A DNA stretch of 64,000 nucleotides, taken from the NCBI GenBank assembly GCA_036872755.1, contig JAVHNS010000012.1, positions 124,001 through 188,000 on the forward strand. The letters run 5' to 3'. The notes below the pieces were generated by a model. The model had not been told where the DNA came from and searched no databases. It worked only from the letters and a program-made list of their open reading frames with translations. This DNA comes from Orbilia blumenaviensis (Eukaryota; Ascomycota; Orbiliomycetes; Orbiliales; Orbiliaceae). The translations under genes and the position numbers were made by a program. This document shows, piece after piece, positions 10,600 through 27,833 of this stretch. Numbering within the stretch: the stretch's first letter is position 1; every line of letters begins with the position of its first letter.

Positions 10600-13040
10600 G
10601 ATGGAGTATGTGTCTGTCGTAATATATTAAGATCGGTGGTGATTTTTGGCGGTGATAGAAGCTTGGGAGTACGTGTCGTGGGGTGGTATTGGTCTAAAGT
10701 GAATTTTTAGGTGGGATGGAGTGCCACTGCACCAGGCTTGTCGATAAGAAAATGTTCAAGCTCAAACTATTACTAGCTGCAAGCTAGACAACGCAAAAAC
10801 AGCCACACGAAGACAACCCAGAACGAATTAACCTGTGCTCGACATCTAGATTACTAATAGCTAACATAGCTAATTAAGTCTTTCGATAAACAATTATATA
10901 CCTCGATATGGTCCATGTTCATCTTACCGGCCTATTCACCAAGTTTAAAGGGATATTTGCAGTCATCAATCATCGGCTATCAGTGGTGGAATAGTTATAG
11001 ATAGTTATTTGGTTGATAACCAGGCCTGCAGGTTTGTATCACTCCGGTATCTTGCTAATCTTAGGAGGTTAGAATCTATAGGCAGAACCTCTTCCTGGTT
11101 TGCTCAACAAAAGTTCGTCAGCTACTTTTACCCCATATATTTTGAGGATGTGTAAGTACATATTCGTGCTAGCTATTGCACAATCGTGATATGAGGAACA
11201 ATTATAATATCAATGGTCATCTACTCTGAAGCTCTCTGCATAACGTCCACGATTGGCTCGAATTCTAAGAACCAAGTGACTAGGTCGCTTTCTATATGTC
11301 GTTTTTAAGTTTGAATTTATCATTCATCAAATACCTTGCGCCGATGCAATTTGCCCAGCCTGAAGTAGCGGAGGCAAGCTTAAGATAATGCCCATGTCTT
11401 TCTCACGGGGCAAGCATAGAAGGCTGCTATATACCATTGTCTAAAGATTAACGGTTAGCAGCCCCATATTTCCGCATCTCGGCACGTGCACATCAGGGCT
11501 GACTTTTATACCATATATTGGTAATATGTATAGCATATGAACTAGAGCCACATTGTAGCGAACTAACCGGGTGCTTGCAATTGAGAATTAAAATTGTAGA
11601 TAGATAAATTTGGCCACAAAATGTCAGGTATTTTATAAATTTATAAAAAGACCATGCATGCATAGCTTGGTGGAATCGATCCCGCATTCCGAACCCGTGG
11701 CGGTCGCATAATACCGTACATATGGAAGAAAAAACCAGGGTCTCCCACAAAAAGTAAAAGCGAGGTGTCAAACATCTATAATAAATGTAGGCTATAGGCG
11801 GGGAGGGGGGGTATTTGAATATTCTATGAAGGTCAGAGCGACTTAGACTCTAAGTGCTTAAGTTAGTTTAGACAATGTAATTAAACAGGTATATTATGTT
11901 TAGGGATTGCTGAGATATAGACATTGTATCGGCCGCTCGCTGCGATCGATCTCGTAACATAATTTATAAGTTGATAAGACATTGCGCGATAAATTATCCT
12001 GTGATTCGGAATTTACCGTCTGCATATGTGACGCCGGCTGGCCTTAAGCTCACTCGTACTAGTACTAAGAAGCCTTATAAATATTAATGCGGACTGACGT
12101 TTCTCTGATCAGCATCTGGCATATGCATCTAATTAATTTTATCATACTATAGATTAATGTCACTGCTCCACTATCCCCCCTTGCCTATATATGTTCTGTA
12201 GCGAGCTCTAACGTAAGAATGGGTCTGCCAGCAGAAGGAAATCGACGTGATCCTACCGCTCCTCCATGGCAGGCCAGGTATATGCACCACAGCCAGGCTA
12301 GACTAGTAATATTTGTGGTGTCTGCAACGTACTGGACACACAGCAGCTGCGGCGGCGCCACATGGCGCCATGCGTTGTGCGACGTCGACGATTGAGTGCT
12401 GACGGCTGCCCCTATTGTGAAACCGCGATGGGTGAACTGCAGTTCGCCGCATGACCATATAAATACAATCCGAGCCCCGTAGACAGCAAGCATTGCGAGC
12501 CAGTACTCAAACAAGTTCACTAGCCAGCACGGTGCATGTTCATGTTGAATAAAATACTTCGAGACTGAAGGTCTACTCCTGGTGTATGATTCGGGAATTA
12601 ATAAGCGATAGAGCGCTGCATGAGTAGAGTGGATGCAGGTTAAAGTTGAGAGCTTGGGAGAGCTTCAGCAAATGATATTAACGGAGCTAACTATACCTAA
12701 TTTCCCCTCAACGTATCCACCACCAACGCCTGTCCTTTCTTCCTAAGCCCGACTGCCTCCAACACTCTCCCTTCCCTTGATAGATTCCAGAACTATCGCC
12801 ATCTCCCTACCTTCCCATCGTAAGTTATTCTCCTGTTAGCGATTCTTGTCTTGAGCATCTGGCGACACATTAGTCTATTAGCTAGTAGGCTAGGTACACG
12901 GGCTAGCGACTTGAAGCTTCAAACGGCTGACCGAGGTCCCGCCCACCACCACTCTTTGTTCCTGAGAGCTAACAAAACCGACCGAGGCACACTAGCTTTT
13001 TAATATCCAACGCGTCTAACAGCGACACCACAAACTAAAA
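10600..13040. other. Long divergent intergenic region between CCT4 and alpha-tubulin
   Basis: About 2.4 kb, mostly A/T-rich and rich in TATA-like words between 10800 and 12200, with no gene I can support. Near 12700-12830 a C/T-rich segment (CCACCACCAACGCCTG) looks like the tubulin leader. It is followed by a strong donor GTAAGT at 12820 and a possible acceptor TCTAACAG ending at 13022, compatible with a 5'-leader intron (inferred). A G-run lies near 11805. Confidence 0.45.
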
Positions 13041-15512
<2,472 letters not shown>

Positions 15513-16488
15513 TCAACCTCCACCTCCCTTCTTCTTAGTCTCCTCCACCTGCCTTATATTATCCTCATCAATCCCATACTTCTCCATCAACTCGTCCAAA
15601 ATCTCATCACTCAAATCTCCCTGAACCGTAATCTCCTCCGTTCCCGCCGCACTCTTAGTAACACTGCTTCCGCACGCAAACTTCTTTCCAAACTCCTTAG
15701 CCACAGTCTTATAAACCAATTCAAAGGCCTCGATACCGCTAACCACCGTGACGTATTTTCGCTTAGTACGCTCGACACGTTTGATAGTTATCACCGAGGA
15801 CTTCTTTTTGGCGGCTTCTCGCTCCTGTCGGAGTTCTTCCTTTTGTTGCTTTTTGGCTAGATCCTTTTCGGCCTTTTGTTGCGCTTCGAGTGTCATTGTG
15901 CCCATTCTGTTTTCGAGGGCCTCTGTATAATTTTCCGTGGATGATAGAAACCTCTATTAGAAAGAATACACTCCAACCATATCTCATCTTGGAAGGGTAG
16001 CGGCAGTGAGGAAGGAGCAAAGAAGTGGATCCGTACCAGAGGAATACAGCTTCTGATGTAAACTTGGATGACTATCCTCCAACCAATCCATACACTTCTT
16101 CACCGTAGCGCCGAATTCGCAGTACTATATTCCTTATCCCAAAACTCGTCAGCTAGCCCCCCTTCCAATTTCCAATGTATAAACGGTATAATAAATCGGC
16201 ATTATCGGGTAGTATATCGTAAAAAGAGGTGATACGCAGTAGGTATATATCGATCGATTAAGAGCGGGTTGTAAAACGAACCTCAGGTGGTAATGAACAG
16301 ACTAAAACACCAATATAAACCCCGTTAGCCTATCTCACTTATACTCGAAACTATAAATCTGTAGAAAAGCACCTAAGAAACTCACCACCGCAATACACAA
16401 CCTCCTTCGGTGCTACCGAAGACCCTTCACCAGCTGCAGCTGCAGCGGCCCCAGCAGCGGCCCCGGCTGCCGAAGACTCTGCCTCCAT
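15513..16488 (-). CDS. TMA22: Density-regulated protein homolog TMA22
   Basis: Partner of TMA20/MCT-1; the pair removes deacylated tRNA from post-termination 40S subunits and assists reinitiation. Exons on the minus strand: 16386-16488, 16282-16301, 16037-16124, 15513-15922; 621 nt, 206 residues. An Ala-rich N-terminus (GAAAGAAAAAAG) is followed by a zinc-ribbon-like set of four cysteines (C33, C36, C43, C52) in VVYCGVCSLPPEYCEF. A charged helical linker (KKQQKEELRQEREAAKKK) follows, and then the C-terminal SUI1/eIF1-like domain (VITIKRVERTKRKYVTVVSG ... FACGSSV ... IDEDNI). The tail is Lys/Gly-rich. A 20-nt second exon is needed to complete CSLPPE, matching the family. The start is the only ATG upstream of the cysteine block in frame. 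Confidence 0.95.
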
Positions 16489-16957
16489 GCCTTAATATCT
16501 GTTGTTGTTGGGGTTGTGGAAGGAATGTATGTCGAACGCGGCAAAATAGTGGGGTGGTCCGGAGTGGGATGTAAGTAGAATGGTTAAGAGGTTTTGGCGC
16601 GCCCCGGCATCCTGCCCCACGACGACCACGACTGGGTCGCCAGCTACAGCCCGCAACTACCTAAGTACATTTCATTGGTGCACATGGCAAGGCTGCGTTG
16701 TATTTTTAAACTACAACGCGAAAACTATTCGCTTTTGCCTATCGATACGGATAATAGGGACTTGGACATTTTACAAATCGGAATCTACGTTAAAAAGAAA
16801 CAGAAAATACACCAGAAAAAAAAAAAAAAAAAAACAGCTCGATTTCCAAATGCAATTATACTATATACTAGGGTACGGTACAATAAATATGTTGCTTTTT
16901 AGAAGTGGTAAGTAAAAGAAGAAGAGGAAAGGGCATTATCGTATCAAGCTGTCTCGT
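16489..16957. other. Intergenic: TMA22 promoter and SDH1 trailer
   Basis: Contains a 19-nt poly-A run at 16816-16834. No gene recognised. Confidence 0.5.
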
Positions 16958-19710
<2,753 letters not shown>

Positions 19711-20457
19711 ATTGATGATAGAAGCCCGATGGCAGAGGGGAGAAGGAACAAATGGGTATCAAGAAAAGAGAAAAAAAGAATAAGTTGAAGTTTCGTTTCA
19801 ATTGAAAATTTAGAGGGAAACAGAATGTGGAATGTGAAAAGGCAAAACGACTAAAAGCGAAAGCGAATATTACAAAATCCTGCGATGTTATTGGGCATCC
19901 CGGCTGCCAGGTGGACTGAGCTTCCTCTGTGTTGCCGGGCACTATCCGAGGGCAAACTGGAAACCCGGTTCGACGGGAGTATCTACGCGGTACTTCCACT
20001 ATTTCAATGCTTTCTTCGGCTTCAATCAACTGCAAAACCTGGTCAATAGCACTTGGTATTTCAGGGTCTATGCCGTCTATCGGACGCTCATATAAAAGAC
20101 GGGACGATACGGATTATCCTTTGTCCGAAGAATTCATAGGCATCCTATGTTACCCGATATATCACAAGCCAAACTTCACATGTCTACCCAGCACCTAACC
20201 CAGGTACCACCCCTGTCAAAATTTGTCGAGTTATATATCGTGGAATAAGAATCCTCATCATGGACAGCTACGTATATACACTCCAGGGAATAAATAAGTC
20301 GTTATAAAGGGAATAATAGAGAGTACCCAGCAGTGCGCCCGAGTAAATAAAAAAACCGACGATACTATCCAAAAGGCGCAATTATTCTACCTCCGTCTCT
20401 AATAAATGCGGGGGCTAGTATAGGCATACAGACGTAAACATAAAGCCGGTTCATACC
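19711..20457. other. Intergenic: SDH1 promoter and RPT1 trailer
   Basis: No gene seen. The minus-strand CCAAT pentamer at 19890-19894 is the only regulatory word I would point to. Confidence 0.45.
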
Positions 20458-22024
<1,567 letters not shown>

Positions 22025-22721
22025 CGTGAAGGTTCGGAAGGACGCTCGCCGTCGAGACGTTTACTCTGGTCGCAGATCACGAGGTCAGAATGGGGTTATG
22101 GGTAATTCGAGCTTCGTATTCACGGTTCGGACGAGAGAAGTCGGGTCGCAGATGGCAGTGTTGAGGAGCTTGGTAGCTTTGTCGATGAAGAAGATGTATA
22201 CAGAGGACGAAGGGACGTTGAGAGAAGCTGAGGGACGGTTGTGGCAGTGTCGATGTTGGAGCTGGCTGAGTAATGTGAGGTGAAGACGCGTTGCCCACTT
22301 CGTGGAGCTTGAAGATGGATGCCAAGCATCAACACCATTGGTTGGCTCCCCTCTGACCGACTCTGACCGATATATCGATATCTTAAGCATCACCTGGGCA
22401 CTTGTAAATGTATTATTAATTATTACCAAGAAGTACTCCATTTTATGCTGGACAGGCTAAATCGGAAACTTAGCGGCTCGGGTAGAAGGCAAGTTAATAT
22501 TATATTATGAAAGCTCAACTTTAAAAGGGTATCTACAAGAATATAATCCCGTTGGCAGCTACGATTTCAAACATCCCATCCCAAAAGGCTCACCCAAAGC
22601 TACCCGGGGCCGAAACAGAAAAAGCGCTATCAAGGAAATCAAAAAACTAAAGGTCTAGTATAGTACACAGAAGCTCAGTCACATGATCTTCCGAAATAAA
22701 TATTAAAATAAGGGAGACCGG
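22025..22721. other. Intergenic: RPT1 promoter and trailer of the ELMO gene
   Basis: No supportable gene. Open frames near 22077-22441 lie antisense to each other in the RPT1 leader and match nothing known. A short repeated word GACCGACTCTGACCGA occurs near 22356. Confidence 0.45.
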
Positions 22722-24968
22722 CTAAGAATAGAAGAAATCGTCATCAACCCCATCTCTTGAAGGTATATCCGGCGGCCCAGGATATATATCTGTGTACCGC
22801 ACGCTCAATAGTCGCACTTTCATACTACACTTCGCAACCGTGTTTATCAGATTGCTAGTCTCCGACGTTATTGGCTTTTTGCCCATAAGGAAGAGTAGCC
22901 CGTCTAGCCACTCCGAGGCGATGGTAGGGTTCGAGGGATGCAGCACAATCAGTGGGTATTCTTTGGTTGAGTCCCCATTTTGATGAGTCCCACTAGGTGG
23001 GCTTCTTCCGTATATTGTTAACCTCGTCGTAGTAGAGTTGAAAGGCGTTGCAGTCGTCACCGTGGCTGAGGAATCACGATTGTCCCTCACCGACGGCATG
23101 ACGTTCGAGACCACACTCGATATCGACGACATAGGAACTACAATTAATAAAATTTAAGTCAAGAGTCTCCTTTTAGCGCAGGATAAAACTTACTCTTGTG
23201 GACGAGGTCCTCCATCCTTGGCTCAATATCCATATCGGCGTTGTAATACCCATAACATAGGAACCGCCTGTCCGTAGATAGTCTTGCAAATAAGGACACA
23301 AATGTGAGCTTTTCTTTCGATTTGTTTTGCGATCCGTCCGTCCGATCCGTTGTAAACCAACTGCCTTGCAATAAGCACCGAATCCTCTGCTCCTTGATGA
23401 ACTCTTGCGCCTCTTTGGCAGTCTCTTCGTATACCGAAGTCAACTGCGGCCTCCATGCATTCCCATAGGCTTGTTCCAATAGTTCCATTTGGATGACCCT
23501 CAGTTTCTGGTAGTCGTACTCCGCAAATTCCTTTTCGACATCCGTAACTTCCTTCGTCCTTGTCGCTTGCACCATTGTCTTGTATCCTAACACGCGAACA
23601 AGATCGGAAACTTTATCGAAATCACTGTATAATGCCGATGTCTCTTTCCAGAGCCGAAAGAAGGAAAATAGTGCTGCAGTGTGCAGTCGAGACCACTGGA
23701 GCAGTAGAGGCTTGAACGCTTTCTCAAAACTGGCTCGAGACTCCAGGATCATGATTGTTTTCGCATCATCTGCTTCCGAATTGTCGACGGCAAACTGCTC
23801 GCAGAGCAAGGATGTGACATAAAGACTAGCTCTAGCAAACGGGAACCTTTCTTCCTTCGGCTTCGCTTCTTGCTCGTGTATGATCTAGTTTCAAGACCGT
23901 CAGCATATCATCAATATGCAAACCCCGACAACCCGAATGTACCTTTTGGAACTCATCCTCATGATCCTTTACAAATTCCGTCATATCCATCATCCCTAGA
24001 AACCCTGCCTGTTCGAACTCCCAAGCAGGAGACTCGGTTTCAAACCCCAGTCTCCGCCATTTCTCTGGATTGCTTCGTATACTCGACGCGCTGGCGATAT
24101 GGATAGTCTTCAGGGCAGTTCTATGGTCCTTCCGTTCCAAATTCAGCTTAACAGCCCGCCATTTCCGGATCAGCATTTTCATCAATGCTTGGAATTCGAG
24201 TAACGGATGTGCGAGATCCTGCAGAGACGAGCCTTGCATGAGGTACTAAAAATCCCGGTTTATTAGTTGAAACCCAAATCGAAAGCCCATTATAAACCCA
24301 CATAGACAGTCCTAATAACACCCAGATCCTGCAGCTTCTTAATAAACTTCTGCCACTCGTTATCCGACGCAATGCTATCTCTCATCAGGGCGTTGATAAG
24401 CTGCAGAGCATTCGCGCACAGCGCATGGTCTGCACTTGAAACCCTCTCTACCAACATCTCCAAAAACTCGGGGTGCTCTGATATGGCAGGCTTGAGCGCC
24501 TGGAACCCGAACAGACCTGTCATCATAGATCCTCGACCTTCGGATATCTGTGGATGCGCGACGATCGCGCCGAGAACTGCCATAGCCCCTCTAAGGATGT
24601 TGATAAGGGGGTGGCCGGTAATCAAATCTACCATCTAGGATTCCATATACCATTAGCACGTTTCTTCAAATTCTCCTTTACGCCCCGACCGATAACTGAA
24701 TACGCACCCTCGAAATCAACTCCGGTGTAATATACTCCCACCCCTTATCCACCTCCAACAACCTCGAAAAACTGGTTAAAGAATACGCCAGCGTGTTCCC
24801 GTTCGCGTTCATCGCCAGCTCGCGAAGCTCGATAATCCCTCCCTGCATGATAAACATTTCCGCGAACGATGGGTCGGCAATATTGCTTTGCAGCTTGAAA
24901 GCTGCCATCTTGCGCACTGCATCTTCGGGGTTGCCGAGGCGCTCGATGATTTCGTTAACGCTATCCAT
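22722..24968 (-). CDS. ELMO/CED-12 family protein
   Basis: Likely fungal homolog of ELMO/CED-12, which in animals pairs with DOCK GEFs to activate Rac. Exons on the minus strand: 24708-24968, 24302-24634, 23943-24245, 23194-23884, 22722-23137; 2004 nt, 667 residues. Residues 1-200 look like an armadillo-type helical repeat region (DAVRKMAAFKLQSNIADPS, ILRGAMAVLGAIVAHP). The ELMO domain follows around 215-330 with its signature EKWRRLGFETESPAWEFEQA and GFLGMMDMTEFV. A helical region (LLLQWSRLHTAALFSFFRLW) and a probable PH domain (about 470-640, FLCYGYYNADMD ... KEYPLIVLHPSN ... SEWLDGLLFLMG) complete the usual order. Introns 1-3 are phase 0. The last junction rebuilds HKIPMSSISSVV. The identification rests on family pattern memory, not a search. 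A Rac/Cdc42 polarity role is inference. Confidence 0.85.
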
Positions 24969-26323
24969 GATTGATACGGGGCTCCCACTGGGAAGAATTA
25001 AAGATGGCGTATAGGACGATGCTTCGGGACGACTGGCGAGTGGGAGCTAGTAAGGCCTGGTTCCAGGGGAAAGGAGCTGGCTGCATTGGCCAATCAACTG
25101 TTGGTGCCCTATTTGGAAAATACCACATCCAACGCATGATTCCTATTTCTATGCTAGGTTGGTCTCGTTGGTTGCTAGGTCCACCTAAGCAATTAAAATA
25201 ACCTAAACTACCTTGCCAACAAAGTGTCGTATTAATGCCATCAGACTACAAGCTATGAAATAGAAATGCATAGATCCCAAAGGATATCATTGACTAAGCT
25301 ACTTGATTACCGAATTCAAATATCAAGCCAATTGTTTACCATCTACTTGTCGGCTGAACATCTCCCAACCCGGGACTGTTTCCCCTCAATGTTGCACTCG
25401 ACACCGTATATCCCTTCATGACTCTAGAAATGTGGTATAGAAAACAAGGAGTAGTATGAATAATATTAGAAGAACGTACGACCATATGATATACAGATAT
25501 CCAGAGATATTTAAATAATAGTAGCGCTTTCTTTGTTATCTGTCTCCAGTCCAGAGCATCCGCTACAACATGCCTGCTTCAAATATAATGCTTGGCAAAA
25601 TAACACAGTGGGTCGACATGCAAATATTGATGTAGATGCTATACGATGTCCTGGAAAAGAATTCACTGGTCCAATATGCTTCACTTGGGGGCAGGTAACC
25701 ATCTCGTTTTCCGATACCGTGTACATATAGGACTACTCAAGACTAGTTTCATTTCTATTCTTACGACGAGGCTCTCTAATTTTTCAGTCAGCTAGTTTTT
25801 AGTAGGCCAATTTTACATAACATTACTGTCAACCCGATAAACCTCGAACTCCGAAAAACAGTACTTCGCGCCTGCCTAATAGCTCATCCAAAGCCTTCGA
25901 CGATCAGTGCCTTCTAGATAGCCAGCTCCTGTCGATGGAGTGTGAAGGATTTTGTGGTGATTCCGAAGAAGTGGGTCCAGCCCGAGACTAGATCGGCCAA
26001 GCTTTAGGCAACTCATCTAAGAGCTAGGCGATTGTTTTTATAGACTTGCTAACCAACCTATAACGCATCGTGCGAAAACCGCCTTATTCTTAAATCCTAG
26101 AATGTCGTACGAAGCTCTGAGAGAATATGTGTATATAAGTCGAGACTCAGATCATAGATGCAGGTTTAAGCGCACAACAGACCGCGCACAACCCTAAAAC
26201 CACCCCATCCAAACTCCATCACTCAACCACGAGAATTCCCATCTTCTTGAATCCTCCATCTCTATATTTTGGAACTTCAAAAAAAATTATATTTACCAGG
26301 CTTCCAATCGCTGTTTATATAAG
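24969..26323. other. Gene-poor stretch upstream of the shorter Gag-like gene
   Basis: No confident gene to 26100. Two short open frames overlap on opposite strands at about 25511-25730. The end (26132-26323) looks like a true promoter and CT/CA-rich leader for the next gene. Confidence 0.45.
26132..26139 (+). promoter_or_regulatory. TATA box of the shorter Gag-like gene
   Basis: TATATAAG sits 185 bp before the ATG at 26324. The intervening sequence is rich in CA and CT words (CCACCCCATCCAAACTCCATCACTC) and free of ATG, as in ordinary fungal Pol II leaders. Inferred from sequence pattern only. Confidence 0.45.
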
Positions 26324-26995
26324 ATGTCCGAAGAGCAGCCTTACACCACAACCTATACCCCCAAAACGTACACCCTTGTTGGCGGAAACTACCTCGAATG
26401 GTCGATTCACATGGAACGCTGCATTGAGCGTTTTCGATGGAAGCATATGCTAGAAAGTCCCCATGATGCGGATTCTTATGAGGAAGATGATGAGGCCGCG
26501 GAAGACTTATTGAAAAGAAACGAATGTTCAACGTTCATTATCGAGAATATCAATACGAAATACTGGTTCCTGTTCGATCCTCGCGAAAGGGATCCTTATT
26601 TTCTTTGGGCGAGAATTAAAAGTGTTTGGCTACCAAAAAACCCTGAAGTGGCAGAGATATATGCTTCTCAGATCCGATGCTTGTTTTACCAAACTGGAGG
26701 GATAAGGAACTACATTGCGGAGGCGAGGATGTATTGGGAAAAATATAAGGAGGCCGGAGGGAAAGAATTCGGGGAGACTGAAGTAATGGCATATTTGCTG
26801 GAAGGAATTACCGAAACTCCGTATAGGGCGACTGCAGCAAAGTTGAGGAGCGTCGAGAAGGAGGTGGATTTTGATTACGCATTAATAATGCTAGAAGCTG
26901 CGGAAAATGCATTCATTCTTAAGGGAAAGGCTGGTATCAGAGAGTTTCATGTCAGTAAAATAAAGAAGTTAAGTTCTTCAGGCGTAAGTTACTAG
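26324..26995 (+). CDS. Gag-like protein (Ty1/copia type), short paralog
   Basis: Single-exon frame of 223 residues, resembling the helical Gag core of Ty1/copia elements (UBN2 / Retrotran_gag families). The order of motifs is NYLEW (22-26), a tryptophan-rich helix, CSTFIIENI (68-76), YWFLF, RERDP (87-91), VW (101-102), YIAEARMYWEKYKEAGG (130-146) and LLEGI (158-162). It ends soon after the core: no CCHC zinc knuckle, protease, integrase or reverse transcriptase follows in any frame. The product is acidic in its first half (YEEDDEAAEDLL). It is clearly homologous to the 450-residue protein encoded convergently 840 bp downstream. The intact frame, TATA box and leader suggest a transcribed, possibly domesticated gene; a truncated young retroelement is the alternative. 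Confidence 0.7.
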   Translation: MSEEQPYTTTYTPKTYTLVGGNYLEWSIHMERCIERFRWKHMLESPHDADSYEEDDEAAEDLLKRNECSTFIIENINTKYWFLFDPRERDPYFLWARIKSVWLPKNPEVAEIYASQIRCLFYQTGGIRNYIAEARMYWEKYKEAGGKEFGETEVMAYLLEGITETPYRATAAKLRSVEKEVDFDYALIMLEAAENAFILKGKAGIREFHVSKIKKLSSSGVSY

Positions 26996-27833
26996 TTCAA
27001 AACAAAAATTAGCCGTAAACCGGGTCATTTCGTGGAGGCTGGTTTACGAGGCCATTATAGAGGTATAGACCTGGCTCAAGTGTACGTATATACGGCACGG
27101 AGGCTAAGTATATACCTAATATATTTGCTTTGTACCCAAACTAGCATATACTCAGCTAGGGGAGCAGAACCGATTGTCGAAGGATGGTCATAAACATTGA
27201 TTGCGGTATTTGCCACATGTATACAAGACTCACAGTTGGCTAACACCATGGATCTGCTTCTAATTTGTATTTTCTCCGCTATGTACCTAGATATAATCTA
27301 TATTACCATGACTCGCTTTGCCATCATTGACTTGGTTTAGCTTGACTCGCGAACGGGGGGTGCAACCTAGGATCGATTGGGCTTTGGGCTTTGGTTAGGG
27401 GTTAACCGGTTGTGATATGTATTGGATAATAGATATCTACTAGATACGTATATACCTAGGTACTTACCTAGGTGCCTAAGCAGGTATTCACAGCTAACAT
27501 TAATGGAGATGCCCTACGAGATATGTCTTAAGCTTAAATTCGAGGATTGATTTATACTCAGTCGCGAACGTGACATCTTGGAAGCTTCATACTAGCCTAG
27601 ATTCGACACAGGAAATAATATTCTATTGGGAATGCAGTGCTAAATTATTGCACAATTGCCCTGAATAGGCTTCCCATCAGCCTATCGATATCGCCCTCTG
27701 CTTTAATTGGTTTTCTTTTCTTTTCTTTTCCTCCCCCTATTCTCTTGAGATCTTGCCCGACACGTAGGGCTCAGCTTTGTATCTACCCCCCAAGGATTAG
27801 TCGACTACCTAAGGTGCTATATATATATTTCTC
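26996..27833. other. Spacer between the convergent Gag-like genes
   Basis: A/T-rich, with TACCTAGGTA-type words at 27453-27474 and a TTTTC-repeat tract at 27715-27730. I see no long terminal repeats, primer-binding site or pol remnants. Confidence 0.5.

Noticed and set aside
12185..12520. 111-codon minus-strand frame in the CCT4-tubulin spacer
   Set aside because: No domain and no adjoining exon; the composition differs from the coding genes here.
25511..25730. 71-codon minus-strand frame with five cysteines (QACCSGCSG), and the overlapping plus-strand frame
   Set aside because: No signal peptide, no joined exon, and both strands are open; a small secreted protein cannot be supported.
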